Shown here piece by piece: positions 1 to 9,316 of a stretch of 64,000 nt of DNA (its first letter is position 1; each line of letters opens with the position of its first letter). The stretch covers positions 1,302,001 through 1,366,000 of the forward strand of contig JADJGB010000008.1 in the NCBI GenBank assembly GCA_016708305.1, read 5' to 3'. A model generated the notes under the pieces. That model did no database searches. It was not told where the DNA came from and worked only from the letters and a program-made list of their open reading frames with translations. The position numbers were made by a program, and so were the translations under genes. Source of the DNA: Sphingobacteriales bacterium (GTDB lineage Bacteria > Bacteroidota > Bacteroidia > Chitinophagales > Chitinophagaceae).

Positions 1-513
1 ACCGCGTACTAATATATTACTGTTCCCTTCTGAACCCTGCGAAACCCCGGGAAGTAATTGAAGCGTCTTTAGCACATCCGTTTCACCTAAAAACCGAGGC
101 ATGCTTTTAACCATAGTAATAGGCACATTTACCCGGCTCATCTGGGTCTGCTGTTGAATGGCAGGCGATTTTTGAGCGGTAATGACTACCTCATCCAAAT
201 TGTTATTGGGAATAAGTTTTACGTTGATCTTTTGATCCGTATTGAGCGAAAGATTTTTCTCATAGGCTTTGTATCCGATACTGCTGATGATGAGCTGAAC
301 ATCGCCCGCAGGAATGGTGATGGTAAAAAAACCGTAATTGTTTGTTGAAGTGCCCGATTTGTTATTGAGTATCAAAACGCTGGCTCCGGGTAGTTTTTCG
401 CCCGTTTCGGCATCTTCTACATATCCAAACAAAGTAATTTTTTTTTGCTGTGCATCAGCTCCAATAATTCCACAGAAAAAAAGAACGAAAATAAATGCTA
501 GCTTCAGATTCAT
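1..513 (-). CDS. TonB-dependent receptor, N-terminal part (cut by window edge)
   Basis: An open frame of 171 codons begins with ATG at 513 and runs off the left edge. Residues 1-21 form a signal peptide (hydrophobic run ending GADAQ). Residues about 24-110 match a CarboxypepD_reg-like domain (GYVEDAETGEKLPGASV, then a ...SSIGYKAYEK... segment). The start of a TonB plug follows (VLKTLQLLPGV, then ILVRG at the edge). Family members sit in the outer membrane and import ligands with energy from TonB-ExbBD. The substrate cannot be told because the barrel is outside the window. No TAnnTTTG box was found upstream. Confidence 0.88.
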   Translation of the reverse strand, partial: MNLKLAFIFVLFFCGIIGADAQQKKITLFGYVEDAETGEKLPGASVLILNNKSGTSTNNYGFFTITIPAGDVQLIISSIGYKAYEKNLSLNTDQKINVKLIPNNNLDEVVITAQKSPAIQQQTQMSRVNVPITMVKSMPRFLGETDVLKTLQLLPGVSQGSEGNSNILVRG

Positions 514-623
514 TAATATGGAATTATTTGGATAATGTCAATTTCTTTTTGAAATATATATTTTGCAATTTGTAAATATATGATGAAGAATGAATTAGAA
601 AGCAAATTTATTTGTTAAGAATT

Positions 624-974
624 TCAATAATTATCCGCCGCTCTTTTTACATTGGTATAACCGTTTTTTTGAAACCACTGCAGCATTTTATCCCTATTGT
701 CGCCCTGAATGATGATTTCTCCATCCTTAGCCGATCCTCCGGTGCCGCAAAATGATTTGAGTTTTTTTGCCAGGTCTTCGAGGTCTTGGGTACTGCCTAC
801 AAAACCCATAACAATACTGGCGGTTTTGCCTCCCCGATGTTTGGTTTCTAACTGCAGCCTCAGTTTTTGCTGCACCGGCTGAAGCGTTTCAGATTCTTCC
901 TCATTGTGTGAAAACTCAAAATCAGGGTTGGTGCTGAATACAAATCCTTTACTATCTGATTTATTTTTTCTCAT
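624..974 (-). CDS. SUI1/YciH-family translation factor-like protein
   Basis: A 116-residue protein with an acidic, poorly conserved N-terminus and a SUI1 (eIF1-like) fold from about residue 38 to the end. Recognisable pieces are the KHRGGKTASIVMGF strand-loop, the FCGTGGSAKDGEIIIQGD segment and a final WFQKNGYTNVKRA helix. Bacterial YciH proteins resemble eukaryotic eIF1 and are thought to influence start-codon selection; the exact role here is inferred from the family only. It is transcribed in the same direction as nadC, but a heptamer-repeat spacer separates them. Confidence 0.82.
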   Translation of the reverse strand: MRKNKSDSKGFVFSTNPDFEFSHNEEESETLQPVQQKLRLQLETKHRGGKTASIVMGFVGSTQDLEDLAKKLKSFCGTGGSAKDGEIIIQGDNRDKMLQWFQKNGYTNVKRAADNY

Positions 975-1002
975 AATATTTCACTTTAATATATAAATAA
1001 AC

Positions 1003-1106
1003 TGTAGGCATTAGGCTACGGCTGGTAGCTTTAGGCCGTAGGCTATAAGCTGTAAGCAATAGGCTGTATGCAATCTGCAATTTGTAATCTGCTAATCTCC
1101 AATCTT
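1003..1106. repeat. Degenerate heptamer-repeat spacer (copy 1)
   Basis: The spacer between the SUI1 gene and nadC is made of short near-repeats such as taggctataagctgtaagcaa and aatctgcaatttgtaatctg. The same words recur at 4351-4766, 14896-14990, 23970-24215 and 53089-53134. The unit is roughly 7 bases and degenerate. No reading frame is present. Confidence 0.65.
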
Positions 1107-1109
1107 AAA

Positions 1110-1970
1110 CTATATTATCGCTTTCAAACTCAAATCCAAACTTCTTGCCTGATGAATTAATCCGCCAACACTCACATAATCCACACCGGTAGCGGCATAG
1201 CTTTCAATGGTTTCTAAATTGATGCCGCCGCTGGCTTCGGTTTCAAAACGGCCTTCTATCAGCGCCAATGCTTCCACAATTTGTGACGGAGTATAATTAT
1301 CCAGCATTACACGAAAAACCTTCCCGATTCCTACACTCAAAACTTTTTTTACATCTTCAATACTGCGGGTCTCTACTTCTATTTGTATATTCAGATTGTT
1401 TTTCTGCACATAATTATATGCTTTGTTAATAGCATTTTCGATGCCGGCGGCATAGTCAATATGATTGTCTTTCAGCATAATCATATCGTATAATCCAAAC
1501 CTGTGATTGACACCACCGCCAATGCGTACTGCTTCTTTTTCAAGCAATCTGAAATTAGGCGTGGTTTTGCGGGTATCTAACAGGCGGGTTTTATAGCCTT
1601 TTAGTTTATCGGTATATTGCTTAGTAAGCGTGGCTATGCCGCTCATGCGCTGCATACAATTGAGTACTAATCTCTCACACTGAAGAATGGTGTGTTCCAA
1701 AGCCTCGATCTCAAATGCGTTTTCGCCAACCAGCATGGCATCGCCATCATTTTTTAATTGGGTAAAATTGCAACCGGGCTCTTTATATTTGAAGATTTCT
1801 TCTGCCACTTCCACACCGGCCAGAATACCGTTCTGTTTCACTTTCAGAATCGCTTTTCCTTTTGCGACAGGGTTGATGCAGGAAAGCGTAGAATGGTCGC
1901 CGTTGCCTATATCTTCCTTGAATGCTTCATCAATCAGATGATAGAGCTTTTGTTTAAATTCGTTTGTCAT
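1110..1970 (-). CDS. nadC: Nicotinate-nucleotide pyrophosphorylase (carboxylating)
   Basis: A 286-residue protein of normal family length. NadC converts quinolinate and PRPP to nicotinate mononucleotide in de novo NAD synthesis, in the cytoplasm. The N-terminal domain (about 1-110) is followed by the barrel with the diagnostic substrate-binding stretch at residues 132-170 (DTRKTTPNFR, GGGVNHRFGL, KDNH), and near the end EASGGINLETI and VDYVSVGGL. The DUF4783 gene lies upstream on the same strand; a hairpin terminator between them suggests separate or partly attenuated transcription. nadA and nadB are not in the window. Confidence 0.96.
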   Translation of the reverse strand: MTNEFKQKLYHLIDEAFKEDIGNGDHSTLSCINPVAKGKAILKVKQNGILAGVEVAEEIFKYKEPGCNFTQLKNDGDAMLVGENAFEIEALEHTILQCERLVLNCMQRMSGIATLTKQYTDKLKGYKTRLLDTRKTTPNFRLLEKEAVRIGGGVNHRFGLYDMIMLKDNHIDYAAGIENAINKAYNYVQKNNLNIQIEVETRSIEDVKKVLSVGIGKVFRVMLDNYTPSQIVEALALIEGRFETEASGGINLETIESYAATGVDYVSVGGLIHQARSLDLSLKAII

Positions 1971-1981
1971 GTTGTAAAAAT

Positions 1982-2010
1982 AAAAAGCCTCCCGTAATGA
2001 GAGACTTTTA
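1982..2010 (-). terminator. Hairpin terminator between the DUF4783 gene and nadC
   Basis: Read on the minus strand, GTCTCTC pairs with GGGAGGC (two G-U pairs) across a short loop, preceded by A residues and followed by a U run. It lies after the DUF4783 stop and before the nadC start, so it may partly uncouple the two. Confidence 0.6.
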
Positions 2011-2029
2011 TTACAAAGTATTTTTAAAA

Positions 2030-2437
2030 TTATTCAATCAGTTGAAAACGAAGCTCTTTTAACAATTCTTTTCCGTCTTCGGTTTTCATAAAAATATTTA
2101 CACGATAGTTGCCGTTTGCCGTTGTAAGGGTGCCGATGGCAAAACGTCCGTTTGGTGAATCGCCTTTGTGTTTAATTTCAAAAGTCTTTACAGCATTTTT
2201 GTCAAAAAAGTCCTTTAGCATTTGCTGGGCTTGCTGTTTATTGTAATTACCGCCTTTATCGGCAATTGTCAATAGTAAATTAACGCCGGAATTGTTGGTG
2301 ATTTGTACTGCATTGCCAGATTTCAAACCAACAGTAACGCCATCCAGACCTTGTGCATAAGCGGCAATCCCTATAAATAAAAAGGACATTGCTAATAATA
2401 TTGTATAAATCTTTTTCATCTTTTTTATTATTTTCAA
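2030..2437 (-). CDS. DUF4783-family secreted protein
   Basis: A 135-residue protein with a signal peptide (hydrophobic run ending AAYAQG, about residues 7-30). The mature part resembles the Bacteroidota DUF4783 family: short strands, a KQQAQQMLKDFFDKN helix, then FEIKHKGDSPNGRFAIGTL. Members are small periplasmic or surface proteins of unknown function, often found beside nadC as here. The true start may be the second Met (ATG at 2419), which gives a standard K-K-hydrophobic signal peptide; the longer form begins at 2437. Confidence 0.75.
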   Translation of the reverse strand: MKIIKKMKKIYTILLAMSFLFIGIAAYAQGLDGVTVGLKSGNAVQITNNSGVNLLLTIADKGGNYNKQQAQQMLKDFFDKNAVKTFEIKHKGDSPNGRFAIGTLTTANGNYRVNIFMKTEDGKELLKELRFQLIE

Positions 2438-2591
2438 TGGTTAGAATATTAAAAACAAAAATAAAAAACAAAAATAAAATACGCTAATCATTTTTTATTC
2501 TTCTCAGAGAACAGATTCTGTTTATTTTATTAACAAACTCTTACCATTTAAACCATGTCAAATATCACCTTTTATGTACGAATTTATTTGT

Positions 2592-2599
2592 TAATTTTG
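2592..2599 (+). promoter_or_regulatory. Bacteroidota -7 box upstream of gpmI
   Basis: TAATTTTG is an exact TAnnTTTG match 67 bases before the gpmI ATG. No clear -33 TTG was found at normal spacing. Confidence 0.45.
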
Positions 2600-2666
2600 C
2601 AAAATCACTTTTTCGCTCCTATTACAAAGATCCTTGAATATCAACATTTTAAATAAATAAATCATT

Positions 2667-4211
2667 ATGTTACAAAAAAGAGCTATTCTCGTTATTATGG
2701 ACGGTTGGGGACTTGGCAAAGTTGCATCTGCCGATGCGATTCAAAACGCAAACGTTCCATTTACCAAATCATTATACAGCAAATACCCAAACACCACGCT
2801 TACTACTTTTGGCGAATTGGTAGGGTTGCCCGAAGGCCAAATGGGAAACAGCGAAGTAGGCCACCTGAATTTAGGCGCCGGACGCATTGTGTATCAGGAG
2901 CTGCAACGCATTAATGTAGCTGTCAAAAGTGGCGAGTTGGCTAAAAACGAAGTGTTGCTCAATTCGATTCATGCGGCAAAGGCCAATAATAAAGCATTTC
3001 ATTTAGTGGGTTTGGTTAGCGATGGCGGCGTTCACTCGCATATCAATCACCTGAAAGCGTTGGTTGATATTTGTAAGAATGAAGGATTGCAGAATGTGTT
3101 TATCCACGCTTTCACCGATGGCCGCGACTGCGATCCTAAGAGCGGACTCGGTTTCATCGAAGATTTACAAAACCATCTGGATGCTGTTGGTGTTGGAAAA
3201 ATTGCAACTGTTGATGGCCGCTATTATGCAATGGACAGAGACAAACGTTGGGAGCGTGTAGCGCTGGCTTTTAATGCAATTGTAAAAGGAGAGGGAGAAA
3301 AGGCGCTTTCCGCTATTGAAGCCGTAAAAACCAGTTATGATGCAGGAGTAACAGATGAATTTATTAAACCAACCGTTATTACAAATGCTGATGGAAGCCC
3401 TGTTGCCTCAATAAAGGAAGGCGACTACGTGTTGTGTTTCAATTTCCGTACTGACAGGTGCCGCGAAATTACTGAAGTGCTCACCCAAAATGATTATCCG
3501 GATTTTGGTATGCACAAAATGCAATTGGATTATACTACTATGACGGTGTATGACCATAAATTTGTGGGTGTAAAAGCCATCTTTTTAAACGATGACCTGA
3601 CCAACACAATTGGCGAAGTAATTGAACGCAATGGATTAAAACAGATTCGTATTGCAGAAACCGAAAAATATCCGCACGTAACCTTTTTCTTTAGCGGTGG
3701 AAGGGAAGTGCCTTTTGAAGGCGAAACCAGAATATTGAAACAATCGCCCAAAGTGGCTACTTATGACCTGAAGCCCGAAATGAGCGCTTATGAACTTACA
3801 GAAGCTTTGCTCCCTGAAATTCATAATCAAACTGCTGATTTTATCTGTCTGAATTTTGCAAATGCGGACATGGTGGGGCATACAGGCATCTTTTCGGCTG
3901 CCATCAAAGCGGCGGAAACAGTGGATCATTGTGTAGAACAAATTGTGACCGAAGCGTTGAAACAAGATTATGTGGTTTTCCTCACTGCCGACCATGGCAA
4001 CAGTGATTATCTGATAAATGAAGACGGTTCACCCAATACGGCACACACTATGAACCCTGTTCCTTTATTTATTATTGACAACAACTGGCGTGGAACCATT
4101 AAGGAAGGAAAATTGGGAGATATTGCGCCTACCATCCTTACTTTCATGAATCTTGAGATTCCTGAGAATATGACAGGAGATGTATTGGTGGATAAGAGTG
4201 CAAATTTGTAA
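2667..4211 (+). CDS. gpmI: Cofactor-independent phosphoglycerate mutase
   Basis: A 514-residue alkaline-phosphatase-superfamily enzyme that interconverts 3- and 2-phosphoglycerate in glycolysis using two metal ions. The N-terminal metal motif MDGWGLG is at residues 11-17. The nucleophile is Ser62 within MGNSEVGHLNLGAGR. The substrate loop FTDGRDCDP follows, and the C-terminal metal motif TADHGNSDYL plus an AHTMNPVP stretch closes the active site. Length is typical. It is a single-gene unit: an upstream -7 box and a strong terminator directly downstream. Confidence 0.97.
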   Translation: MLQKRAILVIMDGWGLGKVASADAIQNANVPFTKSLYSKYPNTTLTTFGELVGLPEGQMGNSEVGHLNLGAGRIVYQELQRINVAVKSGELAKNEVLLNSIHAAKANNKAFHLVGLVSDGGVHSHINHLKALVDICKNEGLQNVFIHAFTDGRDCDPKSGLGFIEDLQNHLDAVGVGKIATVDGRYYAMDRDKRWERVALAFNAIVKGEGEKALSAIEAVKTSYDAGVTDEFIKPTVITNADGSPVASIKEGDYVLCFNFRTDRCREITEVLTQNDYPDFGMHKMQLDYTTMTVYDHKFVGVKAIFLNDDLTNTIGEVIERNGLKQIRIAETEKYPHVTFFFSGGREVPFEGETRILKQSPKVATYDLKPEMSAYELTEALLPEIHNQTADFICLNFANADMVGHTGIFSAAIKAAETVDHCVEQIVTEALKQDYVVFLTADHGNSDYLINEDGSPNTAHTMNPVPLFIIDNNWRGTIKEGKLGDIAPTILTFMNLEIPENMTGDVLVDKSANL

Positions 4212-4241
4212 AAAATTAAAATGCAATTAGTTAATTAAAAT

Positions 4242-4275
4242 AAAAAAGAGGCTGCTTTTAAGCAGCCTCTTTTTT
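4242..4275 (+). terminator. Rho-independent terminator of gpmI
   Basis: A perfect 15-bp stem (AAAAAAGAGGCTGCT with its complement) closes a 4-base loop and ends in a run of T. The A/T symmetry could also let it stop transcripts arriving from glyS on the other strand. Confidence 0.9.
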
Positions 4276-4350
4276 ATTTATCGATTAATTTATCTCTTAT
4301 TCAAACCTTGACCCTTAAACATTAACCACCCAAACATCTAATGTCTAACA

Positions 4351-4766
4351 TCTATTTTCAAAATGCTACGGCTGCGGCGATATAAGCTGTAGGCTTTATG
4401 CTGTAATCTGTAAGCTCTAAGCGATTGACAATCAGTAATTTGAAATCTGAAATCTGAAATCACAAATCTAAAATCTAATGTCTATTTTCAAAATGCTACG
4501 GCTGCGATCATTGGCTGCGGCGATATAAGCTGTAGGCTTTATGCTGTAATCTGTAAGCTCTAAGCGATTGACAATCAGTAATTTGAAATCTGAAATCTGA
4601 AATCTGAAATCACAAATCTAATGTCTATTTTCAAAACGTTACTGCTGCGGCGATTGGCTGCGGCGATATAAGCTGTAGGCTTTATGCTGTAATCTGTAAG
4701 CTCTAAGCGATTGACAATCAGTAATTTGAAATCTGAAATCTAACGTCTAACGTCTAACGTCTAAAC
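4351..4766. repeat. Three tandem ~130-143 bp units built of 7-base words
   Basis: The word tctattttcaaaa recurs at 4351, 4481 and 4624, giving units of 130, 143 and about 143 bp. Each unit reads: a GCTACGGCTGCG-like head, a block with gctgtaggctttatgctgtaa, then serial 7-mers such as TGAAATC repeated two to four times, and a tail of TAATGTC/TAACGTC words. Units differ by whole 7-mers and by a second GGCTGCGGCGATA block. The array fills the gpmI-glyS gap; I see no gene in it. The last unit runs into the 3' end of glyS. Confidence 0.85.
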
Positions 4767-6226
4767 CCCTCTAATCGCCTTTTGCACCACTTCACCAATC
4801 CTGTCAATATGAATTCTTTCCTGTTTCATACTGTCGCGGTGGCGGATGGTTACGGTATTGTCCTCCTTTGTTTGATGGTCAATGGTTACACAGAAAGGTG
4901 CACCAATGGCATCCATTCTGCGATAGCGCTTGCCAATAGTATCTTTTTCTTCGTAGAAGCATTTGAAGTCTCCTCTGTATTTGTTCAATACCTCTTTGGC
5001 TATTTCGGGTAATCCGTCTTTTTTACCAGCGGGAAAATCGCTAATTTCACCGGAGCTAATTGTGGCGGAAACTTCATCACCACACGGCTATCCTGTTTTT
5101 CAGGCGTGCTCAAATCTTCTTCGGTGTATGAGTTGCTGATAATCATCAGGAAAGTACGGTCCAGCCCGATGGAGGTTTCAATTACGTAAGGAATATAATT
5201 TTGATTGATTTCGGTGTCAAAATACTGCATTTTCTTTTTGCTGTACTCCTGATGGTTGCGCAGGTCAAAATCGGTACGGCTGTGAATGCCTTCCACTTCT
5301 TTAAATCCGATTGGGAAATCATATTCAATATCGCAAGCCGCATCTGCATAGTGCGCCAGCTTTATATGGTCATGGAAGCGATATTTTGCAGGATCGGTAC
5401 CAAAGCTCAGGTGCCATTTCAGCCTTTCTTCTTTCCAGTACTCGTACCACTCTTTCTGGGTGCCCGGTTTTATGAAGAACTGCATTTCCATTTGCTCAAA
5501 TTCTCTCATACGGAACAGAAACTGTCTGGCCACAATCTCGTTCCTGAAGGCTTTTCCGATTTGGGCAATTCCAAAAGGAATTTTCATCCTTCCGGTTTTC
5601 TGCACATTCAGGAAGTTTACAAAAATTCCCTGAGCCGTCTCAGGACGCAGGTAGATTTCATTCGCTTCTTCGGCTACCGAACCTAACTGAGTGCTGAACA
5701 TCAGGTTAAACTGACGGATATCAGTCCAATTGCAGGTTTTACTGATGCCACAAGTGATTTTATTTTCTTCAATCAATTGTTTTAACCCGGCATAGTCATC
5801 TTTCACTAACAATGCGTTCATTTGCTCCAGAATGTTTTCAGCCTTTTCGGTTTCGCCTTTTTCTTTCAACTCATCTGCATAAGTTTCTAACAAGTGATCC
5901 ACACGATAACGCTTCTTACTGTCTTTATTATCAATCATCGGGTCGCTGAAGTTGTCCACGTGTCCACTGGCCTTCCAGGTAGTCGGGTGCATAAAAATAG
6001 CTGCATCAATGCCCACAATATTTTCATGCATCTGTGTCATGCTCTTCCACCAATGGTCTTTAATGTTTTTCTTCAATTCGCTTCCCCACTGGCCATAATC
6101 ATACACGGCTTGCAGCCCGTCATATATTTCGCTGCTGGGGAAAATAAATCCATATTCTTTACAGTGCGATATTATCGCCTGAAATTTCCCTGTTTCTGAT
6201 GAGGGTTTACTGTTATTATTTGCCAT
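4761..6226 (-). CDS. glyS: Glycyl-tRNA synthetase (eukaryote/archaeal-type), frameshifted
   Basis: A single-chain class II enzyme of about 490 residues that charges tRNA-Gly. The N-terminal piece (to 5000) has the catalytic core, including motif 2 (FRNEIVARQFLFRMREFEQMEM region) and YVIETSIGLDRTFL. The C-terminal anticodon-binding piece lies at 4761-4988 in another frame (YRRMDAIGAPFCVTIDHQT). The break is a T run at 5019-5024 that is one base short: seven instead of six restores the expected K-K-D-G-L-P-E-I-A-K junction. The gene is essential, so a sequence error is more likely than loss. The start is taken as ATG 6226 (MANNN); the upstream TTG at 6235 lies inside the promoter box. Confidence 0.93.
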
Positions 6227-6232
6227 AGTGCG

Positions 6233-6240
6233 CAAAATTA
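6233..6240 (-). promoter_or_regulatory. -7 promoter box of glyS, 6 bases from the ATG
   Basis: The minus strand reads TAATTTTG then CGCACT then ATG. The box matches TAnnTTTG exactly and implies a transcript with almost no 5' leader. Confidence 0.6.
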
Positions 6241-6342
6241 AGGGATAAGAGCCATTGGATAGCGCAAAAACTTAATGTAAATTATAGCCGATAATGGGTA
6301 AAACTTTCAACTTTTCCATACTTTTGGGTGCAAAGTGTCTGC

Positions 6343-7917
6343 ATGAATTCATCTAAATATTCAAATTTAATATCAGCAGCTGTGAGTGGGGTGTTGCTTT
6401 GGGCAGCCTGGCCCACCAGCCCTTTGACATTTCTGATATTTATTGCTCGGCTTCCATTACTCTCTATAGCTGAAAGGGGTACAGGCTGGAAAAAATTTCT
6501 GGGATACCAGTTTCTTACCCTGCTTATCTGGAATGTACTCACCACCTGGTGGGTAGCCAATTCCACGCTTATTGGCGGAATGATGGCTTTTTTGGTAAAC
6601 AGTATTCTGATGTCCATCCCCTGGATGGTATATTTTTTTACAAAGAAACGATTTAATACTTTCTGGGGTAGTGTGGCTTTTATTTCCTACTGGATCACTT
6701 TTGAATACCTGCACCAAAACTGGGATCTGAGCTGGCCCTGGCTCACCTTAGGCAATGCTTTTGCTACCCATCCGGACTGGGTGCAGTGGTACGAATATAC
6801 CGGAACTACTGGCGGCACCCTTTGGGTATTGGTGGCCAACCTGATCATGTTCAATGCATTCCGTCTTTACAGAATAGAAGGGCGGAGTACCCAATATTTC
6901 AAAAATATTCTTGCTTTTATATTGGTTCTATGCTTCCCGATATTTCTTTCGTGGCTGGTAAGCAAAAAGAGCCTCACGGTAGCACATAATAAATATAACG
7001 TAGTGGTGGTGCAGCCCAATATTGACACCTGGGATGTAAAGTTTGAAGCCGGAAAGGAGGAAGCCCAGATTCACAAGATGATTTCACTGTCCGAAAGCCA
7101 GGTGGATGCCCAAACTGCCCTGGTTGTGTGGCCCGAAACCGCCATTCCCTTTAGCGTGGACGAAAGCCGGATGAAAGAAGATTTCAGGCTGCATCCTATT
7201 TTCAGTTTTTTAAGAAATCATGCTCAGGTTAATTTGGTAACCGGTTTGGTTGGTTATAATACTTTTGCTTCTAAGATGAGTATTTATGCCAGACCTTTTC
7301 CTGACGGTTCAGGCTATTTTGAAACCTATAACAGCGCTGCATTAATTGATAGCAGCAAGATTTCTTTTTACCATAAGTCAAAATTAGTGCCTGGGGTAGA
7401 GAGCCTGCCGGGGTTTTTAAACTTCATGGCACCGCTGTTTGAAAAGTTTGGAGGTACTACCAGTACTTATGCCCGTAATGACGAGGCAAAAGATCTGGCA
7501 ACCACAAACAACAGCTTTGTCATTGCTCCTGCAATTTGCTATGAAAGTGTTTTTGGCGAATACGTTTCTAATTTCTCGAAACTTAATGCAGATTTGATTT
7601 GCATCATGACCAATGACGGCTGGTGGAAAAATACCCAGGGCTACAAGCAGCACATGAGTTATGCCCGGCTGAGAGCAGTGGAAAACCGTAAATGGGTGGC
7701 CCGTAGCGCCAATACCGGTATCAGTTGTTTTATTGATCCCTATGGTAATGTGGTGCAGCAATTGGGCTGGGATAAGGAAGGTGCTTTAAAACAGGAGGTA
7801 GCTGCCTTTACCGGTAAAACTTTCTTTGCAAAACATGGCGATATACTGTCGAAGCTATTTTCGGTATTGACGGTGGTATTTGTTGGCATTGCAATTTTTA
7901 AAAGATTAAAAGATTAA
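6343..7917 (+). CDS. lnt: Apolipoprotein N-acyltransferase
   Basis: An inner-membrane enzyme of about 524 residues that adds the third acyl chain to lipoproteins. The N-terminal half has several hydrophobic segments (about residues 12-30, 55-75, 80-100, 115-135, 155-175, 185-205). The C-terminal half is a nitrilase-type domain with Glu in VVWPETAIPF, Lys in YHKSKLVPGVE and Cys in AICYESVFGEY, the expected Glu-Lys-Cys triad, followed by a last hydrophobic anchor. A -7 box (TACTTTTG at 6319-6326) places the transcript start just before 6343, so ATG 6343 is preferred over GTG 6328. It is divergent from glyS. Confidence 0.95.
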   Translation: MNSSKYSNLISAAVSGVLLWAAWPTSPLTFLIFIARLPLLSIAERGTGWKKFLGYQFLTLLIWNVLTTWWVANSTLIGGMMAFLVNSILMSIPWMVYFFTKKRFNTFWGSVAFISYWITFEYLHQNWDLSWPWLTLGNAFATHPDWVQWYEYTGTTGGTLWVLVANLIMFNAFRLYRIEGRSTQYFKNILAFILVLCFPIFLSWLVSKKSLTVAHNKYNVVVVQPNIDTWDVKFEAGKEEAQIHKMISLSESQVDAQTALVVWPETAIPFSVDESRMKEDFRLHPIFSFLRNHAQVNLVTGLVGYNTFASKMSIYARPFPDGSGYFETYNSAALIDSSKISFYHKSKLVPGVESLPGFLNFMAPLFEKFGGTTSTYARNDEAKDLATTNNSFVIAPAICYESVFGEYVSNFSKLNADLICIMTNDGWWKNTQGYKQHMSYARLRAVENRKWVARSANTGISCFIDPYGNVVQQLGWDKEGALKQEVAAFTGKTFFAKHGDILSKLFSVLTVVFVGIAIFKRLKD

Positions 7918-7929
7918 TAAACTAAGGTT

Positions 7930-8465
7930 ATGAAAAAAACTCTCATTTTTGTATCATTAATTGTTTGTATTGCTGTAAATGGACAGAAAAATTCAATAAA
8001 TAATCAGGACGAATGGACAAAAAATTTCGTAATTGAAGATGGGAATATTTACTGGAGAAAAAATTTTCTACAGAATTATCTTTTAAGGAAGTTGCAACCA
8101 ATGTAAAAATAAGCGGATTTTTTGATAAGCCTGATGTAGATGAACCTCTAATTAGCGGGCAATTGCTTCCATTCAAAGCAGATTTTAAGGAGGTTGGTTA
8201 TAATTATATGAATGCTCCATTTCTGATATCAAATACTAATGTAACTGGCGGGGCTAGTATTATGTATGGAACTTCCAATTGTACTGTAAAGGTTAAACGG
8301 ATTAATCTTACTTATGTGGAAGATGGAGTTTTATGGAAGAAAGGCGAAATCAATGAATTAAAGGAAGCTGTATTAAAAAGAGATGGAACTGTGCGCAATA
8401 ATCTGAAAAACGTATTGATAATATTGGATTACAACTTTAATAAAATGTTTCAGTCATTATTTTAA
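7930..8465 (+). CDS. Small secreted protein of unknown family, frameshifted
   Basis: ATG at 7930 opens a signal peptide (MKKTLIFVSLIVCIAVNGQ) and about 45 mature residues, then the frame stops. The continuation lies in the next frame: KISGFFDKPDVDEPLISGQL, then the stretch to 8465. Joining them needs one more A in the run at 8058-8063, giving a protein of about 178 residues. I do not recognise a family. It is probably periplasmic and sits 12 bases behind lnt, possibly in the same transcript. Confidence 0.6.
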
Positions 8466-8504
8466 AATATAGATATTTTATATATATTAAAAAGATTCTA
8501 AAAA

Positions 8505-9284
8505 ATGAAAAAAACAGTTGATTTTGATGGCAGAAAAATAAGTTATTCTGTTTATGGCGAGGGCAATCCTGTCATTCTTCTGCATGGTTTTGGAGAAGAT
8601 GACAGTGTGTGGAGGAATCAGGTTCCTTTTTTGCAACAAGATTTCAGAGTAATCATTCCGCAACTGCCCGGTACAGGCGATTCTGACCTGCTCGAAGAAA
8701 TGAGCATGGAAACAATGGCCGCTTCGGTGATGCAAATAGCTGATGCTGAAGGGCTTGGGAGTTTTGTAGTAATTGGTCACAGTATGGGAGGATATACCAC
8801 TTTGGCTTTTGCCGAAAAATATATGGACAGGCTAAAGGCTTTCGGGTTGTACCACTCTAACTCCATTGCCGATTCGGAAGAAAAAAAGACCAACCGGAGA
8901 AAAGGAGTTGATTTTGTGAAGAAATATGGCGCTTTAGCGTTTTTGAAATCAATTACGCCGAATTTGTTTTCTGAAACCACAAAGAATAACAATCCTGATT
9001 TGGTCATCCAAACGATGAACAATATCCCCGCCTTTTCCGATGAATCGGTAATTGCCTATTATAAAGCCATGATGGCTCGGCGAAACAGAACTAATGTTTT
9101 GGAAACATCTCTTGTGCCTGTGTTGTTTGTTATTGGCAAAGGCGATAGTTTAATCCCTTATCAGGATGCGCTCCACCTTTCTACATTGCCTGATAAATCT
9201 TATATTTACACCTTGCAAAATTCCGGTCACCTGAGTATGTTGGAAGAACCGGAAGAAAGCAATAAAGCGCTGAAAGAATTTTAA
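8505..9284 (+). CDS. Alpha/beta hydrolase
   Basis: A 259-residue cytoplasmic protein with the alpha/beta hydrolase fold. Residues about 24-30 hold the oxyanion region (VILLHGFGEDD). The nucleophile elbow is GHSMGG near residue 90, the acid is expected in the GKGDSLIP segment near 205, and the His in NSGHLSMLEEP near 245. This is a complete Ser-Asp-His set. The substrate cannot be told from sequence; the family includes esterases and lactonases. Confidence 0.88.
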   Translation: MKKTVDFDGRKISYSVYGEGNPVILLHGFGEDDSVWRNQVPFLQQDFRVIIPQLPGTGDSDLLEEMSMETMAASVMQIADAEGLGSFVVIGHSMGGYTTLAFAEKYMDRLKAFGLYHSNSIADSEEKKTNRRKGVDFVKKYGALAFLKSITPNLFSETTKNNNPDLVIQTMNNIPAFSDESVIAYYKAMMARRNRTNVLETSLVPVLFVIGKGDSLIPYQDALHLSTLPDKSYIYTLQNSGHLSMLEEPEESNKALKEF

Positions 9285-9316
9285 CCGAAATATATAACTA
9301 ATAAAAATTGATTGTT

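Noticed and set aside
4351..4766. CRISPR array
   Set aside because: The units are near-identical over 130-143 bp, with nested 7-mers. There are no unique spacers, no repeat of 24-40 bases at regular spacing, and no cas genes nearby.
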